This document shows, piece after piece, positions 23,631 through 32,458 of a stretch of DNA of 64,000 bases. Below the pieces are notes generated by a model, which saw only the letters and a list, made by a program, of their open reading frames with translations, did no database searches and was not told where the DNA came from. The first letter of the stretch is position 1. Each line of letters opens with the position of its first letter. The position numbers and the translations under genes were made by a program. The DNA lies in assembly GCA_963801855.1 (NCBI GenBank), contig CAWDGK010000005.1:124001-188000 (forward strand), written 5' to 3'. Source of the stretch: JACDAN01 sp963801855 (GTDB lineage: Bacteria > Actinomycetota > Thermoleophilia > Gaiellales > Gaiellaceae).

Positions 23631-23924
23631 TCACCGGCGAAGGACGGGAACGCCGACGCCGGAGACCTGGTCGACGAGGGCCTCCACAGGCCGAGCCCGA
23701 AAGGCGACGTCGGCAAGGACCGAGGCAGTCGTCGGCTGACGGCGAAGGCGTCGCGCCTGGTGGACGAGGTCGCGGATGCGCTCGTAGCTCGGCCTGGTCA
23801 GGCCAAGATGCTCGGCCTCGCGGCCGACCAGGCGACATGTTTCGGCGATCGGAATGCTTGGATCGTCGAACCGAACGAGGGCTTCGATGAGCCGGGGGGA
23901 GATCCGAGGGGCGATTGTGACCAC
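23631..23924 (-). CDS. 97-residue hypothetical protein between palindromes
   Basis: Basic small protein, not recognised. Residues about 10-60 (ISPRLIEALVRFDDPSIPIA, then LTRPSYERIRDLVHQARRLR) look like an all-helical, possibly helix-turn-helix DNA-binding segment; the C-terminal third is low-charge. Start GTG or ATG at 23924. It is bracketed by identical 15-bp palindromes (23603 and 23987), one 63 bp upstream and one just downstream, in an otherwise featureless 530-bp gap between DUF3830 and the amidohydrolase. An autoregulated DNA-binding protein is a guess. Confidence 0.5.
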   Translation of the reverse strand: MVTIAPRISPRLIEALVRFDDPSIPIAETCRLVGREAEHLGLTRPSYERIRDLVHQARRLRRQPTTASVLADVAFRARPVEALVDQVSGVGVPVLRR

Positions 23925-23986
23925 GCCTCCATTCTGGGCGTCGGGAACCCACCGAAAGTGACGATTCGGAGCCGAACCGACCTCAA

Positions 23987-24001
23987 GTAACAGTCTGTTA
24001 C
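23987..24001. repeat. 15-bp palindrome, copy B
   Basis: Second identical GTAACAG-T-CTGTTAC, here extended to 10-bp arms (CAAGTAACAG / CTGTTACTTG). It overlaps the TAA stop of the amidohydrolase gene (23998-24000) and lies upstream of the 97-residue gene, where it could act as operator or as the amidohydrolase terminator. Confidence 0.7.
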
Positions 24002-25047
24002 TTGGGGTTCGCGAGCCGGCGGAGACTTGCCGTCAACACCTCCAACGCAAGCGCGATGTCGTCGTCGCTCGAATGCTCTTCCGGTGAGTGGCTCGCGCCG
24101 CCGTTCAGGCTGCGGACGAACAGCATCCCGGCCTCGACGCCCGCAGCCGCCATGACGCCCGCGTCGTGGCCCGCGCCTGACGGGAGCTCGACGAGGGGCG
24201 CGCCAACGCGATCGACCTCCTCGCGAAGCACGCCCTGGACGCGCTCAGACATCGCGACCGGTGGGATCACGTAATGGGCGTCCTCGAGCCCGAGCGCCGC
24301 GACGAGCTGGTCGAGCCGCCCCTGATCCGGCGCTCTCGCGTCCACCGTGAGGCGCACGCGACTCGGGACGACGTTCGCGGCGCCCGGCTCGACGGACAGC
24401 TCGCCGACCGTCGCAACTGCCTCCTCGATCGCCGAGGCTGCATCTCGGACGTGCAAGACGTACTCGGCGGCCTGAGCCAGGGCGTCACTGCGTGCGTCCA
24501 TCGGCGTCGTTCCCGCGTGATCGGCCTTCCCGGAGAACTCGCGACCGCAGCGGACGATGCCGGCGATCGAGGTCACGACGCCGAGCGGTGCCTCCGCGCG
24601 CTCGAGCTTCGGTCCCTGCTCGACGTGCACCTCGACATAGGACCCCGGCAACGATCCGTTCCCCGACCGCCAGCGGCTCCCGTGGCAGCCGGTCTCCTCG
24701 TCACGGAAGACCACGACGGCGAGCGTGCGCTCGGACGGGCCGACGGCCGCCACTGCCTCCAGGCCGGCGACCACGCCCAGCGCGCCGTCGAACCTGCCGC
24801 CCTCGGGGACCGAGTCGAGATGGGAGCCCGTCCACACTTCCGGAAGCTCGGGCGAGGAACCTCGTAGACGGCCGACGATGTTCGCGCGACCGTCGATCTC
24901 GACCTCGAGACCCGCCTCCTCGAACCAGCCGACCGCGAGCCGGCACGCCTCGTCCTCCGCCGGCGTCCCGCCGACCCGATTCGCGCCCACGCCGTCGCCG
25001 ATGTGGAAAACGTCGTCCAGTCTTCGTTTTAGAGTCGCGCTCAGCAC
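23998..25047 (-). CDS. M20-family ureide amidohydrolase (allantoate amidohydrolase/carbamoylase type)
   Basis: 349-residue zinc amidohydrolase of the allantoate amidohydrolase / N-carbamoyl-amino-acid hydrolase group. Metal-site motifs: GSHLDSVPEGGRFDGALGV (about residue 70), RDEETGCHGS (about 110), VEVHVEQGP (about 135), SGAGHDA and GGASHSPEEHS near the end. It is about 50 residues shorter than usual (about 400), with the stretch between the EE motif and HVEQGP reduced. Start GTG 25047 is 24 bp from the divergent permease. Allantoate is the likely substrate by context. Confidence 0.85.
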   Translation of the reverse strand: MLSATLKRRLDDVFHIGDGVGANRVGGTPAEDEACRLAVGWFEEAGLEVEIDGRANIVGRLRGSSPELPEVWTGSHLDSVPEGGRFDGALGVVAGLEAVAAVGPSERTLAVVVFRDEETGCHGSRWRSGNGSLPGSYVEVHVEQGPKLERAEAPLGVVTSIAGIVRCGREFSGKADHAGTTPMDARSDALAQAAEYVLHVRDAASAIEEAVATVGELSVEPGAANVVPSRVRLTVDARAPDQGRLDQLVAALGLEDAHYVIPPVAMSERVQGVLREEVDRVGAPLVELPSGAGHDAGVMAAAGVEAGMLFVRSLNGGASHSPEEHSSDDDIALALEVLTASLRRLANPK

Positions 25048-25071
25048 GGACCTGCGGAAAGGAGCAGCTGC

Positions 25072-26598
25072 ATGAGTGAGCTTGCCGCGTCGTTCGAACG
25101 CTCGGCGTTCGGCCGCCGCTTCCGCTTCCGGGAGAGAGGGACGACTCCCGGACGCGACACGGTCGCTGGCATGACGACCTTCATCGTCATGTCCTACATC
25201 ATCTTCGTGAACCCCGCGATTCTGGGGTTTGCGGGAGTCCCCGGGCTGGAAGAGGCCGGCCTGCCCTTCGATGCCGTCCTCACCTCGACGTGCCTCGTCG
25301 CCGGGGTGATGACGATCATCATGGGCCTCTACACGAACATGGCCTACGCGATCGCGCCGGGCCTCGGCCTGAACGCCGTCGTCGCCTTCACGCTCGTCGC
25401 CGACAACGGCCTCGGATTCCCCGAGGCAATGGGGCTCGTCGTCCTCGAGGGCATCGCGATCACGATCCTCGTCCTCCTCGGCCTGCGCGAGGCGATCATG
25501 CGGGCGATTCCGCTCGAGCTGAAGAAGGCGATCGCGATCGGGATCGGCCTCTTCATCGCGTTCATCGGGCTCTACAACTCGGGCCTCGTCCAGGGCCGCA
25601 CCTCGCCCACGCCCGTGGATCTCGCCGCCTTCACGACCTGGCCCGTGATCATCACGATCGTCGGGCTGCTGATCACGATCGGGCTGCGCGCCCGCGGCTT
25701 TCCGGGCGATCTCCTGATCGGAATCGTCCTGACGACGGTCTTCGCCACCATCGTCAACTACGCCGCCGACGTGTATCCGGAGAACCTCGGCTACGCCACG
25801 TGGCCGGACGACATCTTCTCGACTCCGGACTTCAGCCTGGTCGGCGACATCAGCTTCGACGCGTTCTCGACGCTGCCCGTCATCGCCGCGCTGACACTTG
25901 CGTTCACGCTCTTCCTGGCCGACTTCTTCGACACGATGGGCACGCTCGTCGGCGTCGGCCGGCAGGCCGGCTACCTGGACGAGCGAGGCGAGATGCCCGA
26001 GATCGGCAAGCCGCTGCTCGTGGACTCGGCCGCTGCAGCCGTCGGAGGCTTTGCGTCGGCCTCCTCGGCGACGACCTACATCGAGTCCGCCTCGGGCGTC
26101 GGCGTCGGTGGCCGGACCGGTTGGGTCAGCGTCGTGACGGGGTTCCTCTTCTTCCCGTTCATGTTCCTGGCCCCGCTGATCGGCATGGTGCCGCCGCAGG
26201 CCACCGCGCCGGCGCTGATCATCGTCGGCTGGCTGATGATCTCCGTCCTCACGGAGATCGAGGAGGAGGCCGAGGTCGAGTCTGGCGACCCGCTCCGCCA
26301 CGACCCGGGCCAGGGCGAGCCCGCGACCGCCCGTCAGCCCACGACGCCGGAGAGACGCCTCGCCGGAATCGACTTCCACGACATCGCGCTCGGCCTCGCA
26401 GCCGCGGTTGCGATCATGTTCATGCCGTTCACGTTCTCGATCACGGACGGCATCGCAGCCGGGTTCATCGTCTACGTGTGGATCCGTATCTGCCAGGGCC
26501 AGTGGGCCCGCGTCCATCCCCTCATGTACCTCTCGGCGCTCGCGTTCGCGTTCTACTTCGCGGTGCCGATCCTCCAGCAGGAGCTCAGCTGGATCTAG
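25072..26598 (+). CDS. NCS2-family purine permease (AzgA-like)
   Basis: 508-residue proton/purine symporter of the AzgA-like branch (adenine, hypoxanthine, guanine). About 12-13 membrane helices; family motifs TFIVMSYIIFVNPAIL (about 35-50), the NCS2 stretch IAPGLGLNAVVAF, LADFFDTMGTLVGV (about 284) and SASSATTYIESASGVGVGGR (about 325). A long hydrophilic loop (residues about 395-430) is unusual. RBS AAAGGAG is 7 bp before the ATG. It would import purine bases for the adjacent catabolic genes. Confidence 0.93.
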   Translation: MSELAASFERSAFGRRFRFRERGTTPGRDTVAGMTTFIVMSYIIFVNPAILGFAGVPGLEEAGLPFDAVLTSTCLVAGVMTIIMGLYTNMAYAIAPGLGLNAVVAFTLVADNGLGFPEAMGLVVLEGIAITILVLLGLREAIMRAIPLELKKAIAIGIGLFIAFIGLYNSGLVQGRTSPTPVDLAAFTTWPVIITIVGLLITIGLRARGFPGDLLIGIVLTTVFATIVNYAADVYPENLGYATWPDDIFSTPDFSLVGDISFDAFSTLPVIAALTLAFTLFLADFFDTMGTLVGVGRQAGYLDERGEMPEIGKPLLVDSAAAAVGGFASASSATTYIESASGVGVGGRTGWVSVVTGFLFFPFMFLAPLIGMVPPQATAPALIIVGWLMISVLTEIEEEAEVESGDPLRHDPGQGEPATARQPTTPERRLAGIDFHDIALGLAAAVAIMFMPFTFSITDGIAAGFIVYVWIRICQGQWARVHPLMYLSALAFAFYFAVPILQQELSWI

Positions 26599-27206
26599 AC
26601 ATTTCGGGCTCGTAGTCCTGCGTCTTCGAGCGCTGCGGCCACAAGCGGGTCGTAGCGCTCGGAGGCCAGGTCGCCGAGCGGATCCGCCGTGTACTGCAGG
26701 AGCTGTCCGTAGGGCAGGGAGAACGCCGCGCGCATCGCGAGGAGCCGGCGCCGCTCCGGCGTCGACTCGTCTCCGATGACCGTCGAGGCCTCTCGAAGCT
26801 TGCGCACCTCGGCGATCCGGTTAGGCAGCCAGAGCCACAGGAGCAGGAGCGCAGGCAGCGCGAAGGTCGCGAACCCGAGGACGTTTGCCAGGTCGTGGGC
26901 GCTGTCCTCTCCCTCCTCGCCGAGCTCGACGACCTCGCCGCCCGAGTTCTCGCCGGCCGAACGAAGTCCGTCCGCGATGTCATCGCCGACGACCGGCGTG
27001 CCGTCGACGGCGTCCGCCGCGGACTCGAAGCCACCCTGAACCGCTCCGCCTGTGGCCTGCACCCCCTCACCGAGGACGGCGAGCCGGTCGACGGCGTCGT
27101 GGACCTTCAGGGCCGCCCAGGCGAAGAGGACGAGCAGGATGATCGAAGCGGCATCGGCGACAAAGGCCCGAGCCCGTCGCCCACGGATTTCCGGATAGAG
27201 AGGCAT
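26595..27206 (-). CDS. Two-helix membrane protein, unknown
   Basis: 203-residue protein with transmembrane helices at about residues 18-37 and 109-131. Between them is an acidic Gly/Ala-rich segment (GGAVQGGFESAADAVDGTPV), predicted outside. The C-terminal 70 residues are cytoplasmic and charged. No family recognised. It follows the MFS gene by 7 bp in an operon, and its stop overlaps the permease stop by 4 bp. Confidence 0.7.
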   Translation of the reverse strand: MPLYPEIRGRRARAFVADAASIILLVLFAWAALKVHDAVDRLAVLGEGVQATGGAVQGGFESAADAVDGTPVVGDDIADGLRSAGENSGGEVVELGEEGEDSAHDLANVLGFATFALPALLLLWLWLPNRIAEVRKLREASTVIGDESTPERRRLLAMRAAFSLPYGQLLQYTADPLGDLASERYDPLVAAALEDAGLRARNV

Positions 27207-27213
27207 TCCCGGC

Positions 27214-28353
27214 TCATACCCGCTCTCGCAGTCTCCCGAGCATCAGCCAGCCGACGAGCGGCCCGAGGGCGGAGAGCGCGAAGGCAATCTGCCACGACGT
27301 CGCCTCCACGAGCGCGGCGAACGTGACCGGGACGAAGACCCCGATCGCGCTCAGCGTCGTCTGCTGAAAGCCGATCGCCGCGCCACTCCTGGCCCGGCCC
27401 GCAAGCTCGGCGGCCGCGGTCAGCGAGAGACCGTTCCAGGCCATCGAGATCCCGCCTGCGACGACGAGGACGACGATCAGGAGGGGCAGGCCGTTTCTCG
27501 CGACGAGCGCGGTGACCAAGAGGCCGGCCGCGCTGGCGAGACCCACCCACCGCAAGGGACGCAGCCGGTTGCCCAGGCGGTCGGAGATACGGCCTGCGCC
27601 GATGCGGGAGATCACCGCGCCCACCTGAGTCACCGCGAGGACGACTCCGGCTCCCGCCTCCGAGACGCCGTGCTCGTCATGGAGAAAGAGGACGACGAAC
27701 GACATGATCGGAACCTGGGCGAAGAGGTACATCGCACTCCCGACCGACAGCGTCCAGATGCGTCCGTCGCGAAGCGTCCACGGCACGGCGTCGCCCTCGA
27801 GCTCGGCGTCGCGCGCGGGCGGCTCCCGAATCACGAAGGCAGCGATCAGCGCGGCAACGAGGCACAGAGCACCGAGGTAGACGAATGCAGCCTGGAGGCC
27901 GCCCGCCTGCTCCACGAACGGGAGCGTCAACGCGCCGATGCCCATGCCGACCGGAATCGCCGTTTGCCGGATACCGAGCGCGAATCCCCGCTCCTCCGGC
28001 TCGAACCACTGCATGACGGCCCGGCCGCTCGCCGCGTTGACGCTGGCGCCGGCCGCCGCTCCGAAGAAGAGGAAACCGACGAGTGTCAGGAAGTCCGGCG
28101 CCCAGCCGGCTGCACCCGTGAGGAGCCCGCAGGCGGCCAGCCCTCCCGCGAGCACCACGCGCTCACCTAGCCGATCGGCTAGGAGCCCCCAGCCCAGCAG
28201 CGTCAGGATCGGACCGATCCAGAGCGACGCGAACGCGAACCCGAGCTGGGACAGCGAGAGACCGAACTCGTCCCGCAGCGCGGGTGCGAGCACCGGGAGC
28301 CCGACGAAGACTGCCGCGAGGCTCGCCTGTGCCGCGGTACCGGCCGCCAGCAC
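27214..28353 (-). CDS. MFS transporter
   Basis: 379-residue major facilitator with 11-12 helices. The helix 2-3 loop carries LLADRLGERVVLAGGL and the second half repeats it as RISDRLGNRLRPLRW, typical of drug/metabolite MFS antiporters. Start GTG 28353 is the first in frame and may be slightly short at the N-terminus, since open sequence continues to the neighbouring stop. Substrate unknown. It lies 27 bp downstream of the aldehyde dehydrogenase and is likely cotranscribed. Confidence 0.87.
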   Translation of the reverse strand: MLAAGTAAQASLAAVFVGLPVLAPALRDEFGLSLSQLGFAFASLWIGPILTLLGWGLLADRLGERVVLAGGLAACGLLTGAAGWAPDFLTLVGFLFFGAAAGASVNAASGRAVMQWFEPEERGFALGIRQTAIPVGMGIGALTLPFVEQAGGLQAAFVYLGALCLVAALIAAFVIREPPARDAELEGDAVPWTLRDGRIWTLSVGSAMYLFAQVPIMSFVVLFLHDEHGVSEAGAGVVLAVTQVGAVISRIGAGRISDRLGNRLRPLRWVGLASAAGLLVTALVARNGLPLLIVVLVVAGGISMAWNGLSLTAAAELAGRARSGAAIGFQQTTLSAIGVFVPVTFAALVEATSWQIAFALSALGPLVGWLMLGRLRERV

Positions 28354-28380
28354 CGCCCACCGGTAGCGCAGGCTAGAGGC

Positions 28381-29853
28381 TTAGAGGCCGAACGGGTTGA
28401 ACGGCTTCGGTGAGGTCGAGACGATCACGCTCTTCGTCTCGAGGTAGAGCTCGAGCGTGTCGATCCCGAGCTCCCTGCCGAAACCGGACTGCTTGTAGCC
28501 GCCGAACGGGATTCCCGGGAAGGCCGTGTACGGCATGTTGATGCCGACGGTCCCGGCCTTGATCCGCCGCGCCAGCCGGTGGCCCTTCGCCGGATCGCCC
28601 GTCCAGACCGTCGCCATCAGCCCGTAGCGGGAGTCGTTCGCGATCCGCGCGGCGTCCTTCTCGTCCTCGAACGGGATGATCGTGACGACGGGCCCGAAGA
28701 TCTCCTCCTGGGCGACGGTCATCGAGCTCTCGACCTTCGAGAGCACCGTCGGCGGATAGAAGGCTCCTGGGCCGTCGGCCGGCTCCCCGCCGGTCACGAC
28801 TTCCGCTCCTTCGCCGGCGCCCTTCTCGACGTAGCCGTGCACCTTCGCGCGGTGCTCCTGCGAGAGAAGCGAGCCCATCTGCGTCTCGGCGTCGAGAGGA
28901 TCTCCGACCTTCAGCGACTTCGCACCCTCGGCGAAACGCTCCACGAACTCGTCGTAGAGCGGCTTCTCGACCAGGACGCGCGAACGCGCCTCGCAGCTCT
29001 GGCCGGCCGAGTAGTAGATCGACCACACCGAGCTCGGGATCGCGTCGTCGAGGTTCGCGTCGGCGAAGACGAGGTTCGGGCTCTTCCCACCGAGCTCGAG
29101 CGTGAGCCGCTTGATCGAGTCGGAGCCCATTCGCATGATCTCGGCGCCGGTCTCAGTCGAGCCGGTGAACGCGATCTTGTCGATGCCGGGGTGCTTGACC
29201 ATGTGCGCGCCAACCGTCTTCCCCTCACCTGGGACGACGTTGATCGCGCCTGGTGGGAACCCGACCTCGGACGCGAGCTCCGCCATCCGGATCGCGGTCA
29301 GCGGTGTCGACGAATCCGGCTTGAGGACGACCGAGCAGCCCGCGGCCAGAGCGGGGGCCAGCTTCCAGGTCGTCATCATCAGCGGGTAGTTCCACGGGAC
29401 GATCTGGCCGGCCACGCCGACCGGCTCCTTCAGCGAGTAGAAGAGGAGCGAGCCGCCGATCGGGTTGGAGCGCCCGCTGATCGAGCCGATCGCGGAGGCG
29501 TAGAAACGGAAGTTCTCGATGCCCTGGTGGAGCTCCGCCTTGACGGACGAGATCGCCTTGCCGACGTTCCGCACCTCGAGCTCGGCGAGCTCCTTGCGGT
29601 TCGCCTGGATCGCGTCGGCCAACGCGTGGAGGAGGCGTGAGCGCTCGGTCGGAGGGGTCCGCCCCCAGTCCCCGTCGAGCGCGGCGCGGGCGGCGTCGAC
29701 CGCGCGATCGACGTCCTCCGTCGTCGCCAGGCTCACCCGAGCCAGGGCCGCGCCGGTCGCGGGCTCGGTCAGCTCGGCGAAGTCGGCGCCGCCGGACTCG
29801 GTCGACTCGCCGTTGATGAACAGGCCGTACTCGCGTTCGGTTGCTACCGCCAT
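28381..29853 (-). CDS. NAD(P)-dependent aldehyde dehydrogenase
   Basis: 490-residue aldehyde dehydrogenase of the betaine/aminoaldehyde type. It has PWNYPLMMTTWKLAPALAAG (about 160), NAD-binding FTGSTETGAEIM (about 238), general base LELGGKSPN (about 260) and catalytic Cys in SAGQSCEARSRV (about 295), followed by EEIFGPVV (about 395). It oxidises an aldehyde to the acid; substrate not determinable. First gene of an operon with the MFS transporter, divergent from the small protein at 29907. Confidence 0.93.
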   Translation of the reverse strand: MAVATEREYGLFINGESTESGGADFAELTEPATGAALARVSLATTEDVDRAVDAARAALDGDWGRTPPTERSRLLHALADAIQANRKELAELEVRNVGKAISSVKAELHQGIENFRFYASAIGSISGRSNPIGGSLLFYSLKEPVGVAGQIVPWNYPLMMTTWKLAPALAAGCSVVLKPDSSTPLTAIRMAELASEVGFPPGAINVVPGEGKTVGAHMVKHPGIDKIAFTGSTETGAEIMRMGSDSIKRLTLELGGKSPNLVFADANLDDAIPSSVWSIYYSAGQSCEARSRVLVEKPLYDEFVERFAEGAKSLKVGDPLDAETQMGSLLSQEHRAKVHGYVEKGAGEGAEVVTGGEPADGPGAFYPPTVLSKVESSMTVAQEEIFGPVVTIIPFEDEKDAARIANDSRYGLMATVWTGDPAKGHRLARRIKAGTVGINMPYTAFPGIPFGGYKQSGFGRELGIDTLELYLETKSVIVSTSPKPFNPFGL

Positions 29854-29906
29854 CGGGCGCGGACGATATCGGGTTTCCCACCTCGCCCTGGGGGCAGAAT
29901 GGCCCC

Positions 29907-30122
29907 ATGCAGGCTGTGATGGAGGTGCTGGCCGCGCACGGCGTCGAGGCGGCCGCGAGCGAGGATGGCTATGTCTCCGTCGAGGTGCCGTGCGGAGAGG
30001 ACGACCAGCGCGACTGCCAGGAGCTGATGGCGGACATCGAGGCTCTCCTCACCGAAGAGAATCTCCCGTTCGTCCCCGAGGAGATCGAGGGCCGGATCGT
30101 GATCCGCCCTCCGGCGAGCTAG
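29907..30122 (+). CDS. 71-residue hypothetical protein
   Basis: Small acidic protein from ATG 29907 (MQAVMEVLAAHGVEAAASED), with an alpha/beta pattern and one Cys pair region (VPCGEDDQRDCQELM). It is not recognised. The stop overlaps the stop of the convergent DUF885-like gene by 4 bp. Codon use matches the neighbours, so it is probably real. Confidence 0.6.
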   Translation: MQAVMEVLAAHGVEAAASEDGYVSVEVPCGEDDQRDCQELMADIEALLTEENLPFVPEEIEGRIVIRPPAS

Positions 30123-31276
30123 ACCAGATCTGCAGGCGTCATCTGCTCGGTGAGCAGACGCTTGAATCGCGCCGGATCGCCGTCCACCCAGTCGCGGCAG
30201 AGCCGGTAGCCGTCCGCATAGGTCGTCACGTACGACCGCCACATCGGGTCGCCGATGAACTTCATCGCCTGGTTCGCCCGCCGATCGGACATCAGGCCCC
30301 AACGTCGGAGATAGTCGAGCGCGTCGTCCTCGGATGCGCCCTCCTCGTGGAGCATCAGCGCGACGTTTCCGGAGACGCCGTCCAACGGCCCTCGCGCCAC
30401 CTTGACGGCGCGCGCGACGTCGGCGTCGTAGCCGATCCCGTGGCGGCCGAGGTGCTCAGCCGCGAACGCATCCTCGTCCTCGAGCAGGATCTCGGTCGCG
30501 ACCTCCGCGATGCCCTCGGCGATCAGCGACTCCGGGGTTCCGATCATCAGGATTCCTGCTTCCGCGTACCCGCGCTCGCGATGGAGGAGCTGCTCCTTCC
30601 AGCAGTGCTCGGTCTGGTGGCCCGGATAGAGCTCGTGCGCCATCAACTCGGTGACGAAGTTCGTCGCCATCGGGACGTCGGTGTTCACGGCGATGCGGCT
30701 CCGGAGCCCACCCTCGTAGTAGTTGTAGGCAGCCCAGGGCTCGTCGTCGACGAGCTCGAGCCGGTACGACTCGCCGGAGGGCAGCCCGAACAGGTCGGCG
30801 GTACGGCCCCTGAGATCCTCCACGATCGACTCCAGGACGGCGTGAAGGCGATCGTTGGGCACCGGATCGTCCTCGCGCCAGGCCTGGTAGCGCTCGGAGA
30901 GGGAGCCGTCGCCGGGTAGCGCCTCGCCGAGCGCCTGGTGCGCTGCCTCCAACTCCGCCTCCGGTGTGTGACGCGGCCGGACGCCGTAGCAGCGCTCGAC
31001 CTCGTCCGAGTACCCGATCTCCGCCCCGGCGAGCTTGCGAGCCACGGTCTCGAGGCCGACGACCTGCGCGCCGAGCCACCGGCGGCGGGGCTCCTCGAGC
31101 CCGCCGAGCTCGGAGAGCAGGCGACCGGCGTCCTCGACCAGCTCCGCAGGCGCCCGGACGGGCTCCACATCGATTCGCTCCTTGACCGCGGGTTCGCCGT
31201 AGTAGGCGTCGACGAGACCCTCGACGTGCCGCCCGAGCCGGAGCCCGAGCTCTACGTAGTCCTCTGCGGCGCTCAC
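30119..31276 (-). CDS. DUF885-like putative metallohydrolase
   Basis: 385-residue, mostly helical soluble protein. The central motif MAHELYPGHQTEHCWKE (about residue 225) is the HExYPGHxxE pattern of DUF885 proteins, thought to be zinc peptidases or hydrolases. It is shorter than classical DUF885 proteins (about 550 residues). Start GTG 31276 overlaps the stop of the thiolase gene, so the two are translationally coupled. Catalytic activity is inferred from the motif alone. Confidence 0.7.
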   Translation of the reverse strand: MSAAEDYVELGLRLGRHVEGLVDAYYGEPAVKERIDVEPVRAPAELVEDAGRLLSELGGLEEPRRRWLGAQVVGLETVARKLAGAEIGYSDEVERCYGVRPRHTPEAELEAAHQALGEALPGDGSLSERYQAWREDDPVPNDRLHAVLESIVEDLRGRTADLFGLPSGESYRLELVDDEPWAAYNYYEGGLRSRIAVNTDVPMATNFVTELMAHELYPGHQTEHCWKEQLLHRERGYAEAGILMIGTPESLIAEGIAEVATEILLEDEDAFAAEHLGRHGIGYDADVARAVKVARGPLDGVSGNVALMLHEEGASEDDALDYLRRWGLMSDRRANQAMKFIGDPMWRSYVTTYADGYRLCRDWVDGDPARFKRLLTEQMTPADLV

Positions 31277-32431
31277 CGTTCGAAGAGTGCGGCCTGACCC
31301 TGGCCCACGCCGACACAAAGTGTTGCCAGGCCGTAGCGGCCCTGGCGCCGACGCAGCTCGTGCAGAAGGGTGACGACGAGTCGCGCGCCGCTCATCCCGA
31401 GCGGGTGGCCGAGCGCGATCGCGCCGCCGTTCACGTTCACCTTTTCCGGGTCGAGCCCGAGCTCCCTGATCACGACGAGGCTCTGGGAGGCGAAGGCCTC
31501 GTTGAGCTCGACGAGATCCAGGTCGTCGACGGAGATTCCCGACCGGTCGAGCAGCTTGCGAACGGCCGGTATCGGCCCGATGCCCATCACCCGCGGGTCC
31601 ACCCCGGCGACGGCGCTTCCGGCGAAGGCCCCGAGGGGCTCGACCCCGAGCTCGCTCGCTTTCTCTTCGCTTGCGATCACGAGTGCGGCCGCGCCGTCGT
31701 TCAGCCCGCTCGAGTTACCGGCTGTGACCGTGCCGCCCTCGCGGAACGCAGGGCGCAGGGAGCCGAGCTTCTCCAGGGTCGTCTCGGGCCGTGGATGCTC
31801 GTCCCGCTCGACGCCGTCGACCGCGACCAGCTCGTCGGAGAAGTCCGCCGCCGCCCAGCGCTTCTGCGACTGCAGCGCGAAGGCGTCCTGCTCCTCCCGC
31901 GAGACCTCCCACCGCTCGGCGACGTTCTCGCCCGGTCTCGCCCATCGACTCGAGCGGGAACATCTCCTCCATCCGCGGATTCGGGAAGCGCCAGCCGAGC
32001 ATGGTGTCGTAGACCGTCTGATTCCCACGCGCGAACGCCTGCTCGCCCTTTGCCATGACGAGTGGAGCACGCGTCATGGACTCCACTCCGCCGGCGACGA
32101 AGAGGTCGCCGTCGCCCGCTGCGATCGCGTGGCAGGCCCCGACGACGGCGGAGAGGCCCGACGCGCACAGTCGATTGAGCGTGACCCCGGCGACCGACTC
32201 CGGGAGCCCCGCGAGCAGTCCGGCCATTCGGGCGACGTTTCGGTTGTCCTCGCCCGCCTGGTTCGCGGCGCCGAAATAGACGTCCTCGATCTGCGCCGGG
32301 TCGACGCCCGACCGCTCGACGGCCGCTCCGATCGCCGTGGCTGCGAGGTCGTCCGGCCGGATGTGCGCCAGCGCGCCGCCGTACCGCCCGACGGGCGTGC
32401 GGACGGCGGAGAGGATCACTGCGCGACTCAT
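31273..32431 (-). CDS. Acyl-CoA thiolase, PaaJ/PcaF-like, frameshifted
   Basis: Thiolase II-type enzyme of about 385 residues. Nucleophile Cys in NRLCASGLSAVVGACHA (about residue 88), then VESMTRAPLVMAKGEQAFAR and TMLGWRFPNPRMEEMFPLES, a layout shared with beta-ketoadipyl-CoA thiolases PcaF/PaaJ. The C-terminal half has GGAIALGHPLGMSGAR and CVGVGQGQA with the catalytic His and Cys. A one-base insertion near 31933 (METG run) breaks the frame; both halves are otherwise clean. Cleaving a 3-oxoacyl-CoA from phenylacetate or adipate catabolism is likely. Confidence 0.88.
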
Positions 32432-32458
32432 GATCCGACGCTATCTAGAATCGCGCTC

